A stretch of 64,000 bases of DNA from Kangiella profundi (GTDB lineage Bacteria; Pseudomonadota; Gammaproteobacteria; Enterobacterales; Kangiellaceae): positions 806,001 through 870,000 of the forward strand of contig NZ_CP025120.1 in assembly GCF_002838765.1 (NCBI RefSeq), given 5' to 3'. The position numbers were made by a program, and so were the translations under genes. Shown one piece after another: positions 27,307-36,074 of the stretch; positions within the stretch are counted from its first letter, which is position 1; each line of letters opens with the position of its first letter. The notes under the pieces were generated by a model that saw only the letters and a program-made list of their open reading frames with translations, had not been told where the DNA came from and did not search any database.

Positions 27307-27996
27307 ATGATTGAGCATTGCAAACCACTAAAGCTTTTATTGATTGAAGATCACCGTGATCTGGCAAAGAATATTGGCGACTTTTTTGAGCAGTTAGGGT
27401 ATATCATGGACTTTGCAGAGACTGGAACTAGAGGGATAAATTTATCCTTGAGTAATTATTATGATGTCATAATTTTGGACTTGATGCTTCCTGGGATGGA
27501 TGGTTTGCAGGTTTGTCAGCAGTTAAGACATGAGGCTAAGCGTCATATCCCTGTGCTAATGTTAACTGCCAGAGATACCTTGCAGGATAAAGTTACAGGA
27601 TTTCAGCATGGTGCAGATGACTATCTTACCAAGCCGTTTGCACTGGAAGAGTTACACATGCGTTGTCTTGCGTTAAGCAAGCGGAATCAACTACACAAAA
27701 GCCATATTATCACCTTAGGTGAGCTGACTATTGATACGCAACAACAATTGGTGACTCGGCAAAACATACCGATAGAACTTAACACAATGAGTTATAGAAT
27801 TTTGGTACTATTGGCTGAGGCTCATCCAAGAGTGGTAACTCGAAGCGAGCTCTCCGAAAAATTATGGGGAGACGATATAACCGAGTCCGACTCATTGCGG
27901 TCGCATATATATTATTTACGTCAAGCATTAGATAAACCCTTCGAAAAGGCACTTATAAGAACCGTTCATGGTGTCGGTTTTGCTTTAAACCACTAA
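27307..27996 (+). CDS. OmpR/PhoB-type response regulator
   Basis: 229 aa. Receiver about 8-120 with phospho-acceptor D58 (VIILDLMLPGMDG), conserved T near 87 and K in LTKPF. Winged-helix DNA-binding domain about 130-228 (SELSEKLWGDDITESDSLRSHIYYLRQALD). Paired with the histidine kinase 18 bp downstream. Signal unknown; the exported DJ-1 gene upstream is a plausible target or partner. Confidence 0.9.
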   Translation: MIEHCKPLKLLLIEDHRDLAKNIGDFFEQLGYIMDFAETGTRGINLSLSNYYDVIILDLMLPGMDGLQVCQQLRHEAKRHIPVLMLTARDTLQDKVTGFQHGADDYLTKPFALEELHMRCLALSKRNQLHKSHIITLGELTIDTQQQLVTRQNIPIELNTMSYRILVLLAEAHPRVVTRSELSEKLWGDDITESDSLRSHIYYLRQALDKPFEKALIRTVHGVGFALNH

Positions 27997-28014
27997 ATCA
28001 ATGGATAGATCCTG

Positions 28015-29301
28015 ATGCCAGCAAACTCATTTCACAGTTTAAAATCTAAGATTGCAAAACATTTCGTTCTGCTTTCGCTGATGCTTTCTATCACATTCAG
28101 CGCCGTGGTTTTTTTCACGCTGTTTATTATCGAAGATAGTTATTTTGAGTTACGACTGGAAGAAGAAGCTGCATTTCTACATAAGTCTTATGAACGGACT
28201 GGAGAGTGGCCAGAGCCACGGGTTAATTATATGGAGCTTTTTCAAACGCGAACTGAGTTTCCGGAAGATATTCGAGCAATTGCTATCGAAGAACCTTTTC
28301 GAATTGAAATTCCCGGTGAAGACAATCGTTACTATCATATTCTTCCCTTTAACCAGCAAGCAGGACCCTATCTGGTAGCAGAGGTAGGTAGCTTGTTAAT
28401 AGTTCGTGCAAAACGAGAGTCTTTTTTCTGGTTGCTCGGCATCATTTCACTGTTGATGATTTTGATTGCAAGCTTGATAGGGTGGCGATTATCAAAGCGG
28501 GCCATATCACCACTATCTGATCTGGCTCAACAGGTTTCATCAGTGTCGCCTGACAACTTGACGCAACCGCTTGCTTCGAATTATCCGTCCAATGAGATTG
28601 GCCTGTTGGCGACTGCGTTAGATGAAGCGCATGCCCGATTAGCAAGGTTTGTAGAGCGAGAACAACATTTTACGCGAGATGCCAGCCATGAGTTACGGAC
28701 ACCACTAACCATTATAAAAAATGCCACTGAATTACTGGCACAGAAAAATAATCAGTTCAGTTCACAACAACTGCTTCTTATTTCTCGGATTGAGGCTGCC
28801 TGTCATCAAATGGAGCAAACTATAACCTTGCTGTTGGCCTTCTCTCGAGAGCAAATGAAATCTAACCAGAGCTCTGCTAACTTATTGGCGATTGTGGAAA
28901 AAGTAATTGTTCAGCTGGCCGAAGTTTATAACCTTGAATCGATAGAATTGGATATTGATGTGGCTGCTAACGTTGAGTGGAATATCGATACACTCCCCAT
29001 CCATATATTGCTGACTAATTTGTTAAGCAATGCTTTCCAGCATGCAAATGCAACAAAGGTTTCGATATGGTCAGATGGCAACTGCTTGATTATTGAAGAT
29101 AATGGTGTCGGTTTTTCTCCAGAGATAAAAGGCTCTGCGACTCAGGTTCTGAGTAAGGGAGAGAAGAGTGATGGTTATGGTATTGGACTATCGTTAGTTG
29201 CCAGACTTTGTGAGCACTTAAATATTCAATTAACCATCGAGCACCAGGACTGTGGTACCCGAATCAGTTTAATTCCTGTCAGAAAAAGTATCACTGAGTA
29301 G
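28015..29301 (+). CDS. Membrane sensor histidine kinase
   Basis: 428 aa. Transmembrane segments about 17-38 and 137-158 flank a ~100-residue periplasmic sensor with no recognised fold. HAMP about 159-212. HisKA with H225 in FTRDASHELRTPLTI. HATPase: N box LLTNLLSNAFQHA, G1 IEDNGVGF, G2 GYGIGLSLV. Cognate to the upstream regulator. The stop is 3 bp from that of the convergent bolA-type gene. Confidence 0.9.
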   Translation: MPANSFHSLKSKIAKHFVLLSLMLSITFSAVVFFTLFIIEDSYFELRLEEEAAFLHKSYERTGEWPEPRVNYMELFQTRTEFPEDIRAIAIEEPFRIEIPGEDNRYYHILPFNQQAGPYLVAEVGSLLIVRAKRESFFWLLGIISLLMILIASLIGWRLSKRAISPLSDLAQQVSSVSPDNLTQPLASNYPSNEIGLLATALDEAHARLARFVEREQHFTRDASHELRTPLTIIKNATELLAQKNNQFSSQQLLLISRIEAACHQMEQTITLLLAFSREQMKSNQSSANLLAIVEKVIVQLAEVYNLESIELDIDVAANVEWNIDTLPIHILLTNLLSNAFQHANATKVSIWSDGNCLIIEDNGVGFSPEIKGSATQVLSKGEKSDGYGIGLSLVARLCEHLNIQLTIEHQDCGTRISLIPVRKSITE

Positions 29302-29304
29302 CTA

Positions 29305-29568
29305 CTATTTGATCACTTTAATGGCCAACGCATGAATATCCGTTTCCATCATATCGCCTAAAGCATCATAAATTGCTCGATGCTGCTGTAGCATACGTTT
29401 TCCCTCCAATGCTTCACTTTGAATAACAACAGTAAAGTGGCCTTTGCCTTCTTTGGCACCAGCATGGCCAATGTGTTTATGGCTGTCGTCAATGATTTCC
29501 AATTGTGTTGGTTGTAGGGCGTCTTGAATTAATTGCTGCATGCGTTCAAGGCGTTGTGAGTTATCCAT
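29305..29568 (-). CDS. BolA family protein
   Basis: 87 aa from the ATG at 29568, placed 6 bp after a GGAG; ATG 29571 and TTG 29580 are possible. Carries the BolA signature S-H-K-H-I-G-H-A-G-A-K-E-G-K-G-H-F and the Q-H-R-A-I-Y-D-A-L motif before the conserved C-terminal H-A-L. BolA proteins work with monothiol glutaredoxins in iron-sulfur trafficking. Probably co-transcribed with yciI and yciB. Confidence 0.88.
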   Translation of the reverse strand: MDNSQRLERMQQLIQDALQPTQLEIIDDSHKHIGHAGAKEGKGHFTVVIQSEALEGKRMLQQHRAIYDALGDMMETDIHALAIKVIK

Positions 29569-29595
29569 CATAATCTCCAAAAATTCTTTAATTAC

Positions 29596-29895
29596 TTAAG
29601 GTAATACTTTTTTATAGGGTTTGACGATAACCGATTGGTAAACACCTGCCTCAATATAGGGATCGGCATCGGCCCAGGCTTGAGCATCTTCAAGCGATTC
29701 AAACTCTGCAACGATCATGCTGCCGGTGAAACCTGCTTCGCCGGGATCTTCTGCATCAATAGCAGGGCAGGGGCCCGCCAGTATCAGACGGCCTTCACTT
29801 TTAAGTGCCTGTAATCGCTCAACGTGAGCAGGGCGAGCCTGTGCGCGAAGTGGCAATGAGTTTTCTACGTCTTGTGAAAAGATGACATACAACAT
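29596..29895 (-). CDS. yciI: YciI-like protein
   Basis: 99 aa ferredoxin-like dimeric barrel. Conserved H24 (R-P-A-H-V-E-R-L) and an A-D-A-D-P-Y segment, which form the His-Asp pair suggested as an active site. Function unknown. It is 3 bp downstream of yciB, an operon order seen in other Gammaproteobacteria. Confidence 0.9.
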   Translation of the reverse strand: MLYVIFSQDVENSLPLRAQARPAHVERLQALKSEGRLILAGPCPAIDAEDPGEAGFTGSMIVAEFESLEDAQAWADADPYIEAGVYQSVIVKPYKKVLP

Positions 29896-29898
29896 AAT

Positions 29899-30486
29899 TT
29901 ATTCCTGCGAGTCATTTTTGGTTGAGTCGGTTTTATGCGGCTCTTCAAGGTTCACATGCTCTTTAAGCATGATAATACTGATGATAAACAGCAAAAAGGT
30001 TGAAACAAAGAGTCCAATAATTTTAAACCAGAACCAGACATCGGTACTGAAGGTGTAGGCGATATAGAGATTTAAAAATGCGAATCCTGTCAGGTATGAA
30101 ATCCATAACCAGTTAATTTTAGCCAGCAGGCTTTGCGGCGCTGTATCTTTTAGCACATTATTGGTTTTGAGCAGATCCTGAATGATGTACTTTTTACTGA
30201 ATAGCTGTCTAAACAGGATGAATAATGCGCCAGCCCAAAGAATAATGCTGGTTTTCCACTTGATGAAATTTTCGTCATCAAAGTAGTAGGCTGAAGCTAC
30301 TAACAGAACGCCAAGTATGAAGTAGGCGATGTGACTTTTTTTAATCGGTTGTTTGGCGAAAACGCTGGTCAATATTTGTACTAATGACCCGGCGCTCCAA
30401 ATTGCAGCGGCCAGTATCAGGTTTTTTGTAATCAGATAGACTGCAATAAAGGCTACCAGCGGATAATTTTCTTTCAAAAAGGTCAT
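29899..30486 (-). CDS. yciB: Inner membrane protein YciB (IspA/septation family)
   Basis: 195 aa from the ATG at 30486, which has GGAG 8 bp upstream and gives the family N-terminus (M-T-F-L-K-E-N-Y-P-L-V-A-F). The frame is open further upstream, but the extra 63 residues overlap the divergent PHP gene and look unlike the family. About five membrane segments and a charged C-terminal tail. Involved in envelope and septum homeostasis in enterobacteria. Confidence 0.87.
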   Translation of the reverse strand: MTFLKENYPLVAFIAVYLITKNLILAAAIWSAGSLVQILTSVFAKQPIKKSHIAYFILGVLLVASAYYFDDENFIKWKTSIILWAGALFILFRQLFSKKYIIQDLLKTNNVLKDTAPQSLLAKINWLWISYLTGFAFLNLYIAYTFSTDVWFWFKIIGLFVSTFLLFIISIIMLKEHVNLEEPHKTDSTKNDSQE

Positions 30487-30572
30487 AGTGGGCTCCAAAA
30501 AAGTGCCCGCCAAGTTTACCTGAATGCAAAAGATAGGCAAACTGGTAACAGATTCAATAGTGGTATTCATTC

Positions 30573-31403
30573 GTGTTAAGAGACTTACATAATCATACTC
30601 ATGCATCTGACGGTAGTCTGACGCCATTAGAGCTCGTCGAGCTCGCAGTAGAGCGTGGCGTCGATGAGCTGGCAATTACTGATCACGACTCTGTAGCTGG
30701 TGTTTTGGCTTTACGAGAGCAGCCTCAGGATTTCGACCTCAAGATTATTGAAGGTGTCGAGATCTCCGCGGGGTGGGGCAAGCATACCCTGCATATAGTG
30801 GGTTTAAACATTGACCCAGAGCATGTTGGCTTAGACTCTTTCTTGAAGTTACAGCAGCAAAAGCGTCATACCCGAGCGCTGGAAATGGCTCATAAGATGC
30901 AAAAAGCTGGTGTGGAGGAGGCAGTTACAGATGTCGAAACCATGCTGCAGGAACAGAACATGGTCTGCCGAACTCATTTGGCTCAATACCTATTGGATAA
31001 AGGTATGGTCAATAATTTTGCTAACGCTTTTAAAAAGTATCTGGCAAAAGGAGGGAAGGCTTTCGTCAAAGATGACTGGTTTGAACTGGAAGACGCGATT
31101 GCCATTATTAAGCAGGCAGGAGGCGTTCCGGTACTGGCCCACCCCACGCGCTACAAGATGGGCTCAAACCAATTGCATGAGCTGATTCAGGCTTTTCAGC
31201 GAATGGGCGGGGAAGCGATAGAGGTGTGTTATCCTAATATACATCCAGGCAAGAAAAACCTATTGGCAAACTGGGTGCAAAAGTATAATCTGCTTGCCTC
31301 ACAGGGTTCAGACTTCCACTCGCCGGATAAGCCCTGGGCCTTACTAGGGAAGTTTCCACCAATGCCTGATAATGTCACACCTGTATGGACAGCGTGGCAG
31401 TAA
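30573..31403 (+). CDS. PHP-domain phosphoesterase (TrpH / RNase AM type)
   Basis: 276 aa starting at GTG 30573. PHP metal motifs: D-L-H-N-H-T-H-A-S-D-G, A-I-T-D-H-D-S, the E near 63 (EGVEISAGW), LAHPTRY and GSDFHSP. The E. coli homologue (YciV/TrpH, RNase AM) removes nucleotides from 5' ends of rRNA precursors and acts on 3',5'-bisphosphates. It lies next to yciO and trpS, the same neighbourhood as in relatives. Divergent from yciB with an 86-bp shared upstream region. Confidence 0.88.
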   Translation: MLRDLHNHTHASDGSLTPLELVELAVERGVDELAITDHDSVAGVLALREQPQDFDLKIIEGVEISAGWGKHTLHIVGLNIDPEHVGLDSFLKLQQQKRHTRALEMAHKMQKAGVEEAVTDVETMLQEQNMVCRTHLAQYLLDKGMVNNFANAFKKYLAKGGKAFVKDDWFELEDAIAIIKQAGGVPVLAHPTRYKMGSNQLHELIQAFQRMGGEAIEVCYPNIHPGKKNLLANWVQKYNLLASQGSDFHSPDKPWALLGKFPPMPDNVTPVWTAWQ

Positions 31404-31425
31404 ACGAACAACTAAAAGATAAATT

Positions 31426-32049
31426 ATGACGCAACTGATTGAAATACATCCCGAAAACCCACAACCACGGTTAGTTAGCCAGATCGTAGCCATCATTCGT
31501 AATGGCGGTGTTGTCGTTTATCCGACCGACTCAGGTTATGCGCTGGGATGTCATATAGGCGACAAAAAAGCTCTGGATCGAATTCGTCAGATACGCGATC
31601 TGGAAAAGAATCATAACTTTACTTTGGTCTGTCGTGATTTATCAGAGCTTGCCTTCTATGCTCGAGTTGATAACACCGCATTTCGACTGATTAAAAATAA
31701 CACACCGGGGCCATACACTTTTATCCTGCGCGCAACCGCGGAGGTGCCCAACCGCCTCAAGCATCCTAAAAAGAAAACCATCGGTATTCGTGTACCTGAC
31801 AACGCTATTGCCCAGGCAATTCTTGAAGCTCTTGGAGAACCAATGATGAATACCAGTTTGATTCTACCGGACCAGGATGAAGGCTCAGTATTAGCTCCTC
31901 ATGAAATTTTCGATGAGCTGGATGGTCGCGTTGATGCCGTTATAGATGGAGGTTATTGTGGCCATGAAGAAACTACTGTTGTGGACATGACTAGTGGTTA
32001 TCCTGAAATCATCCGCTATGGCGCAGGTGATGCGGGGGTTTTTGAGTAG
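31426..32049 (+). CDS. yciO: Sua5/YciO/YrdC-family protein YciO
   Basis: 207 aa. Residues ~10-195 are the YrdC-like fold with K-x-R-x(n)-P-type elements (GGVVVYPTDSGYALGCHIGDKKALDRIRQIRDLEKNHNFTLV), TPGPYTFILRAT and IGIRVPDN. It is the YciO branch (M-T-Q-L-I-E-I-H-P N-terminus), not the TsaC threonylcarbamoyl-AMP synthase itself. 22 bp after the PHP gene. Confidence 0.88.
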   Translation: MTQLIEIHPENPQPRLVSQIVAIIRNGGVVVYPTDSGYALGCHIGDKKALDRIRQIRDLEKNHNFTLVCRDLSELAFYARVDNTAFRLIKNNTPGPYTFILRATAEVPNRLKHPKKKTIGIRVPDNAIAQAILEALGEPMMNTSLILPDQDEGSVLAPHEIFDELDGRVDAVIDGGYCGHEETTVVDMTSGYPEIIRYGAGDAGVFE

Positions 32050-32146
32050 TATAGCGATTTATTATGCATGGCCTTTTATGATGATCTCGTTATAATGGGC
32101 AGTCTTATTATTTTTACTATTTCGACATAATTATAAGGGTATTTCT

Positions 32147-33364
32147 TTGAGTTCTATTACTGTTGGCCAGAAGCGCGTTCTATCGGGAATGCGTCCTACC
32201 GGCCCTTTGCATTTGGGACATTATCACGGGGTTTTAAAGAATTGGGCACAGATGCAGCATGAGTATGAGTGCTTTTTCATGGTTGCCGACTGGCACGCCC
32301 TGACCACCAATTATGATGATACGGCTCGCATAGAAGAATATGTGTGGGATACGGTTCTTGATTGGTTGGCTGCGGGAATCAGCCCTACAGCGGCGACTAT
32401 TTTCGTGCAGTCCAAAGTCCCTGAGCATGCTGAATTACATTTATTATTGTCGATGGTTACGCCTCTAGGATGGCTGGAGCGTGTCCCAACCTATAAAGAG
32501 CAGCAGGAAAAGTTACAAAACAAAGACTTATCCACTTACGGCTTTTTGGGTTATCCATTATTGCAGGCAGCCGATATTCTGGTTTACCGCGCAGGTAATG
32601 TGCCTGTAGGCGCGGATCAGGTTCCGCATGTTGAAATGACTCGTGAAGCAGCTCGTCGGTTCAATCATTTTTATGGCAAAGAGCCTGGTTTTGAAGAAAA
32701 AGTCACTGAAGCCATCAAAAAGATGGGTAAGAAAAACGCAAAGCTTTACAACAGCTTGCGCAAGAAATTCCAACAGGAAGGTGACCAGTCTGCACTAGAA
32801 ACTGCTCAGGCATTGGTGGAGTCGCAGGCGAATATTTCCATTAACGACCGTGAGCGACTCTATGGTTATCTCGATGGCGAAGGTAAGATAATTCTTCCTG
32901 AACCGCAGGCGCTATTAACTCCTGTATCAAAAATGCCGGGGCTGGATGGACAAAAAATGTCCAAGTCTTACGGCAATGCGATTGCCATGCGCGAGCCGCG
33001 TGAATCGGTTGAAAAGAAAATTAAGACCATGCCGACTGACCCGGCTCGAGTACGTCGTACTGATCCAGGTAACCCCGAAAACTGCCCGGTGTGGGAATTC
33101 CACAAAATTTACTCTTCAGACGAAGTCAAAGAGTGGGTACAGAAAGGGTGCACCAGTGCAGGTATTGGCTGCGTTGACTGTAAAGGGCCTGTGATTGATG
33201 CAGTATGTGCCGAGCAGCAAGTTTTTGTTGAGCGTGCTAAGGAATACCAGGAAAGTCCTGAAATTGTGCGTAATATCGTATCTGAAGGGTCTGAGCGTGC
33301 GCGAGATGTAGCGCGAGAAACTATGGACGATGTGCGTCAGGCGATGGGACTTTCCTATAAATAA
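32147..33364 (+). CDS. trpS: Tryptophanyl-tRNA synthetase
   Basis: 405 aa starting at TTG 32147. Class I synthetase: HIGH-like P-L-H-L-G-H-Y-H-G and KMSKS in DGQKMSKSYG. It belongs to the longer subgroup with an insertion before the KMSKS loop (about 180-240) and with the G-C-T-S-A-G-I-G-C-V-D-C-K cysteine motif near 330-342. Other tryptophan synthetases often regulate by attenuation, but no Trp leader is seen upstream. Confidence 0.94.
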   Translation: MSSITVGQKRVLSGMRPTGPLHLGHYHGVLKNWAQMQHEYECFFMVADWHALTTNYDDTARIEEYVWDTVLDWLAAGISPTAATIFVQSKVPEHAELHLLLSMVTPLGWLERVPTYKEQQEKLQNKDLSTYGFLGYPLLQAADILVYRAGNVPVGADQVPHVEMTREAARRFNHFYGKEPGFEEKVTEAIKKMGKKNAKLYNSLRKKFQQEGDQSALETAQALVESQANISINDRERLYGYLDGEGKIILPEPQALLTPVSKMPGLDGQKMSKSYGNAIAMREPRESVEKKIKTMPTDPARVRRTDPGNPENCPVWEFHKIYSSDEVKEWVQKGCTSAGIGCVDCKGPVIDAVCAEQQVFVERAKEYQESPEIVRNIVSEGSERARDVARETMDDVRQAMGLSYK

Positions 33365-33381
33365 TCTATAATGTGGTCATT

Positions 33382-34299
33382 ATGAGCGAACCAACCAGCG
33401 AACAGCATACGAATGCTAATGAGCATTCACCAGAAGCCGGGCATCTCCAGGAAGAGATGCCTTTTGCGCTGGTTGATGGCCAACAGGTCGAGGATTTTCC
33501 TAAAGATCTCTACATTCCACCAGATGCGCTGGAAGTCTTTCTAGAAGCTTTTGAAGGGCCGCTCGATTTATTGCTATATCTCATCAAACGTCAAAACCTC
33601 GATATTCTGAATATTCCGATTGCTCATATCACTGAGCAGTACATGGAGTATGTTGAGCTAATGAAGGTACTGCACCTCGAATTAGCTGCAGAATATCTCG
33701 TTATGGCAGCGATGTTGGCTGAGATTAAAAGTCGTGTGCTATTGCCCCGTCCCAAAGATGAGGATGAAGACGAAGATGATCCTCGTGCTGATCTGATACG
33801 TCGATTGCAGGAATATGAGCAGTTTAAGCAAGCGGCTGAGGACATTGATGAATTACCTCGTATGGGGCGTGATAACTTTGCTGTCAGCGCTAAAAAGCCA
33901 GAGCTCAATATTGTCAGACCTGATCCAGATGTCGAGATGAAGGAGCTGCTGCTGGCTTTACGTGATGTTTTGCGTCGTGCAGAAATGTTTTCCAGCCACC
34001 ATATTCAGTTTGAAGCTCTCTCTGTCAGAGAAAAAATGGGGCATGTTCTTGAGCGTCTTTCAGCGCAGAGCTTCTGTGATTTTTCACAACTGTTTAATGT
34101 TGAAGAAGGTCGCATGGGTGTGGTGGTGACTTTCCTGGCCATTATGGAATTGGCCAAAGAATCATTATTAGAAATTATACAAACCGAAGGTTATGGCCCT
34201 ATTCACGTAAGAGCTAAGATTAGTTCTGGTGTTGAAGGGGATGATGACTCTGAATCGGTTGAGGACAAGTTGGCTGATATTGAGCCAACGGTCGATTAA
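33382..34299 (+). CDS. scpA: Segregation and condensation protein ScpA
   Basis: 305 aa from ATG 33382; a GTG three codons earlier is the alternative. Kleisin of the SMC condensin. Family start of the N-domain at F-E-G-P-L-D-L-L-L-Y-L-I-K-R-Q-N-L-D-I (about 50-68), IAHITEQYMEY, and the C-terminal winged helix ending GYGPIHVRA. An acidic linker (D-E-D-E-D-E-D-D) sits near 130. Forms a pair with scpB 22 bp downstream. Confidence 0.93.
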   Translation: MSEPTSEQHTNANEHSPEAGHLQEEMPFALVDGQQVEDFPKDLYIPPDALEVFLEAFEGPLDLLLYLIKRQNLDILNIPIAHITEQYMEYVELMKVLHLELAAEYLVMAAMLAEIKSRVLLPRPKDEDEDEDDPRADLIRRLQEYEQFKQAAEDIDELPRMGRDNFAVSAKKPELNIVRPDPDVEMKELLLALRDVLRRAEMFSSHHIQFEALSVREKMGHVLERLSAQSFCDFSQLFNVEEGRMGVVVTFLAIMELAKESLLEIIQTEGYGPIHVRAKISSGVEGDDDSESVEDKLADIEPTVD

Positions 34300-34320
34300 C
34301 TGGATTGATTGGCAGTGGGT

Positions 34321-35286
34321 ATGAATCAAGAAAAAATCGTTCGCATTATTGAAGCTTCGCTTCTAGCAGCTGGTAGCTCCTTGTCTAAAGATAAGATTAT
34401 GGAGCTGTTTGCAGAAGATGAAAAAATCAAACCGGAGCAAATTAAGAATGCTCTCGAGCAACTACAGCAGGAAGCTGAAGGGCGCGGTATTGAACTGGTT
34501 GAAGTGGCCAGTGGCTATCGTTACCAGGCCCGTCAGGAATATGCAGAGTGGATTGCCCGCTTATGGGAAGAACGTCCAGCTCGATATTCACGAGCTTTGC
34601 TTGAAACCCTGGCTTTAATTGCCTACCGTCAGCCGACGACGCGTAGTGACATTGAGCAGGTTCGTGGTGTTAGCGTTAGTTCTTCTATTATCAAGACTCT
34701 GCTTGAACGTGAATGGATTCGAGTCGTAGGCCATCGCGATGTTCCCGGTAAACCTGCTCTTTATGCAACAACAAAAGGTTTCTTGGATTACTTTAATCTC
34801 AAAAGTCTTGATGAGTTGCCTTCCTTATCCGAGCTTAAAGATTTGGATAATCTTAATCCAGAGTTGAAATTTGATGGTGATGATGCAGAAATACCTAGCA
34901 ACAATGCTGAGAGTTCACCGATTGAAGATAACTCAGAAGACACTACCACTGAAGATCCAAATCCTGAGACCGTTGGACCAGAATCTGTCTCACCAGAAAC
35001 AGTCGATCCCGATTCAAGCGAGGAAGGTTACGAAGGTATTGAAGAAGCGGATGATACATTTACTGAGGATGGCCACGCAGAAGGGATAGAGTCAGTAGAA
35101 GACCTTCAGTCTGAGTTTGATGGGACTGAGATTGATGGCACTGAGACAAACTCAGAGTCAGTTGAGGGCATTGGCTATGAGGATGACTATCAAGATGACG
35201 ACCAGGCCGACAGCTTCAATGACGAACTCGAAGATGAGAGTTTGGACACAGATTCGGAACAAAAATCAACTTATTCGATCCATTAA
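34321..35286 (+). CDS. scpB: Segregation and condensation protein ScpB with long acidic tail
   Basis: 321 aa from ATG 34321; a TTG four codons upstream is possible. Residues ~1-175 are the two winged-helix domains (ALIAYRQPTTRSDIEQVRGV, TKGFLDYFNL). Residues ~185-321 are a low-complexity tail rich in Asp, Glu, Ser and Thr with recurring P-E-T-V and P-E-S-V units. Bacterial ScpB is usually ~190-260 aa, so the tail is an addition. Function of the tail unknown. Confidence 0.92.
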   Translation: MNQEKIVRIIEASLLAAGSSLSKDKIMELFAEDEKIKPEQIKNALEQLQQEAEGRGIELVEVASGYRYQARQEYAEWIARLWEERPARYSRALLETLALIAYRQPTTRSDIEQVRGVSVSSSIIKTLLEREWIRVVGHRDVPGKPALYATTKGFLDYFNLKSLDELPSLSELKDLDNLNPELKFDGDDAEIPSNNAESSPIEDNSEDTTTEDPNPETVGPESVSPETVDPDSSEEGYEGIEEADDTFTEDGHAEGIESVEDLQSEFDGTEIDGTETNSESVEGIGYEDDYQDDDQADSFNDELEDESLDTDSEQKSTYSIH

Positions 35287-35404
35287 TTAGGCTAATTGAT
35301 AATTGGATCTAGGTTTTTCATATTTCTAAAAATTATAATGGACCCAAGTTTTACAGCCAGTTTCAAAAATGTTAGTGGCTATGTAAATCAAGTCGGGGGT
35401 AACA

Positions 35405-35974
35405 TTGAACATCATAAATAGATTGCGCACTTTGGTAGATCATCGCCAGATTGGTGGATTAGGGCGCAGTGACGATTCGGATAATCAACAAGTTTTAAAG
35501 CAAGCTGCGGACGGAAGTTTAACCGTTGAACGTCGCACTCGACGTCGTCGTAACGCTGCTCCAGGTAGTAAAATCCTGGTCATTGATGACTCTAAAACCA
35601 TTCAGGTTACCCTTCGCAAAATGCTTCTTCAGAACCACTACGATGTCTATCCAGCATTGGATGCAGAGAAAGGCCTTGAAATAGCACTTCGTGAAAAGCC
35701 CGATTTAATTTTCTTAGATATCGTACTCCCGGGAATCAATGGCTTTGCTGCGTTACGTCAATTACGCAAAGATCCTCGTACCCGAGATATCCCAGTCATC
35801 ATGATCAGTGGCAACGTTCAGGCTACTGAAACCTACTACGCAGAACGCATCGGTGCTGATGACTTTATGCGCAAACCTTTCAATCGTCTTGAAGTCTTTA
35901 AACGAATAGAACGGCTGCTAGATGAAGATTGCGTGTTAAGACGCACAGGATTTAGAGCCAAAGCCGCTGTTTAA
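35405..35974 (+). CDS. Single-domain response regulator with basic N-terminal extension
   Basis: 189 aa starting at TTG 35405 behind a GGGGG site; no ATG is available before the receiver. Residues ~1-55 are a basic extension (E-R-R-T-R-R-R-R-N near 42-50). Residues ~56-175 are a CheY-like receiver with the acidic pair near 61-62, phospho-acceptor Asp in L-I-F-L-D-I-V-L-P-G and K in MRKPF. Resembles PilG-type regulators of twitching motility, but no pil or che gene is adjacent. Output unknown. Confidence 0.8.
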   Translation: MNIINRLRTLVDHRQIGGLGRSDDSDNQQVLKQAADGSLTVERRTRRRRNAAPGSKILVIDDSKTIQVTLRKMLLQNHYDVYPALDAEKGLEIALREKPDLIFLDIVLPGINGFAALRQLRKDPRTRDIPVIMISGNVQATETYYAERIGADDFMRKPFNRLEVFKRIERLLDEDCVLRRTGFRAKAAV

Positions 35975-35986
35975 GCGGCTTTTTTA
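35960..35986 (+). terminator. Intrinsic terminator of the receiver gene
   Basis: AAAGCCGCT / AGCGGCTTT stem with loop GTTTA and a T-run. The 5' arm overlaps the last codons and the stop TAA (35972-35974) lies in the loop and 3' arm. Confidence 0.85.
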
Positions 35987-36074
35987 TTATACCCTGCATC
36001 ATATTTCCTCATATCCCTCGACTGATACCTCTATAGCCCTTAAAATGCGGCTATATTCTTGAAGCGGTAACATC

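Noticed and set aside
30487..30675. 63-residue N-terminal extension of YciB
   Set aside because: Overlaps the start of the divergent PHP gene and is unlike YciB N-termini; ATG 30486 has a good ribosome-binding site.
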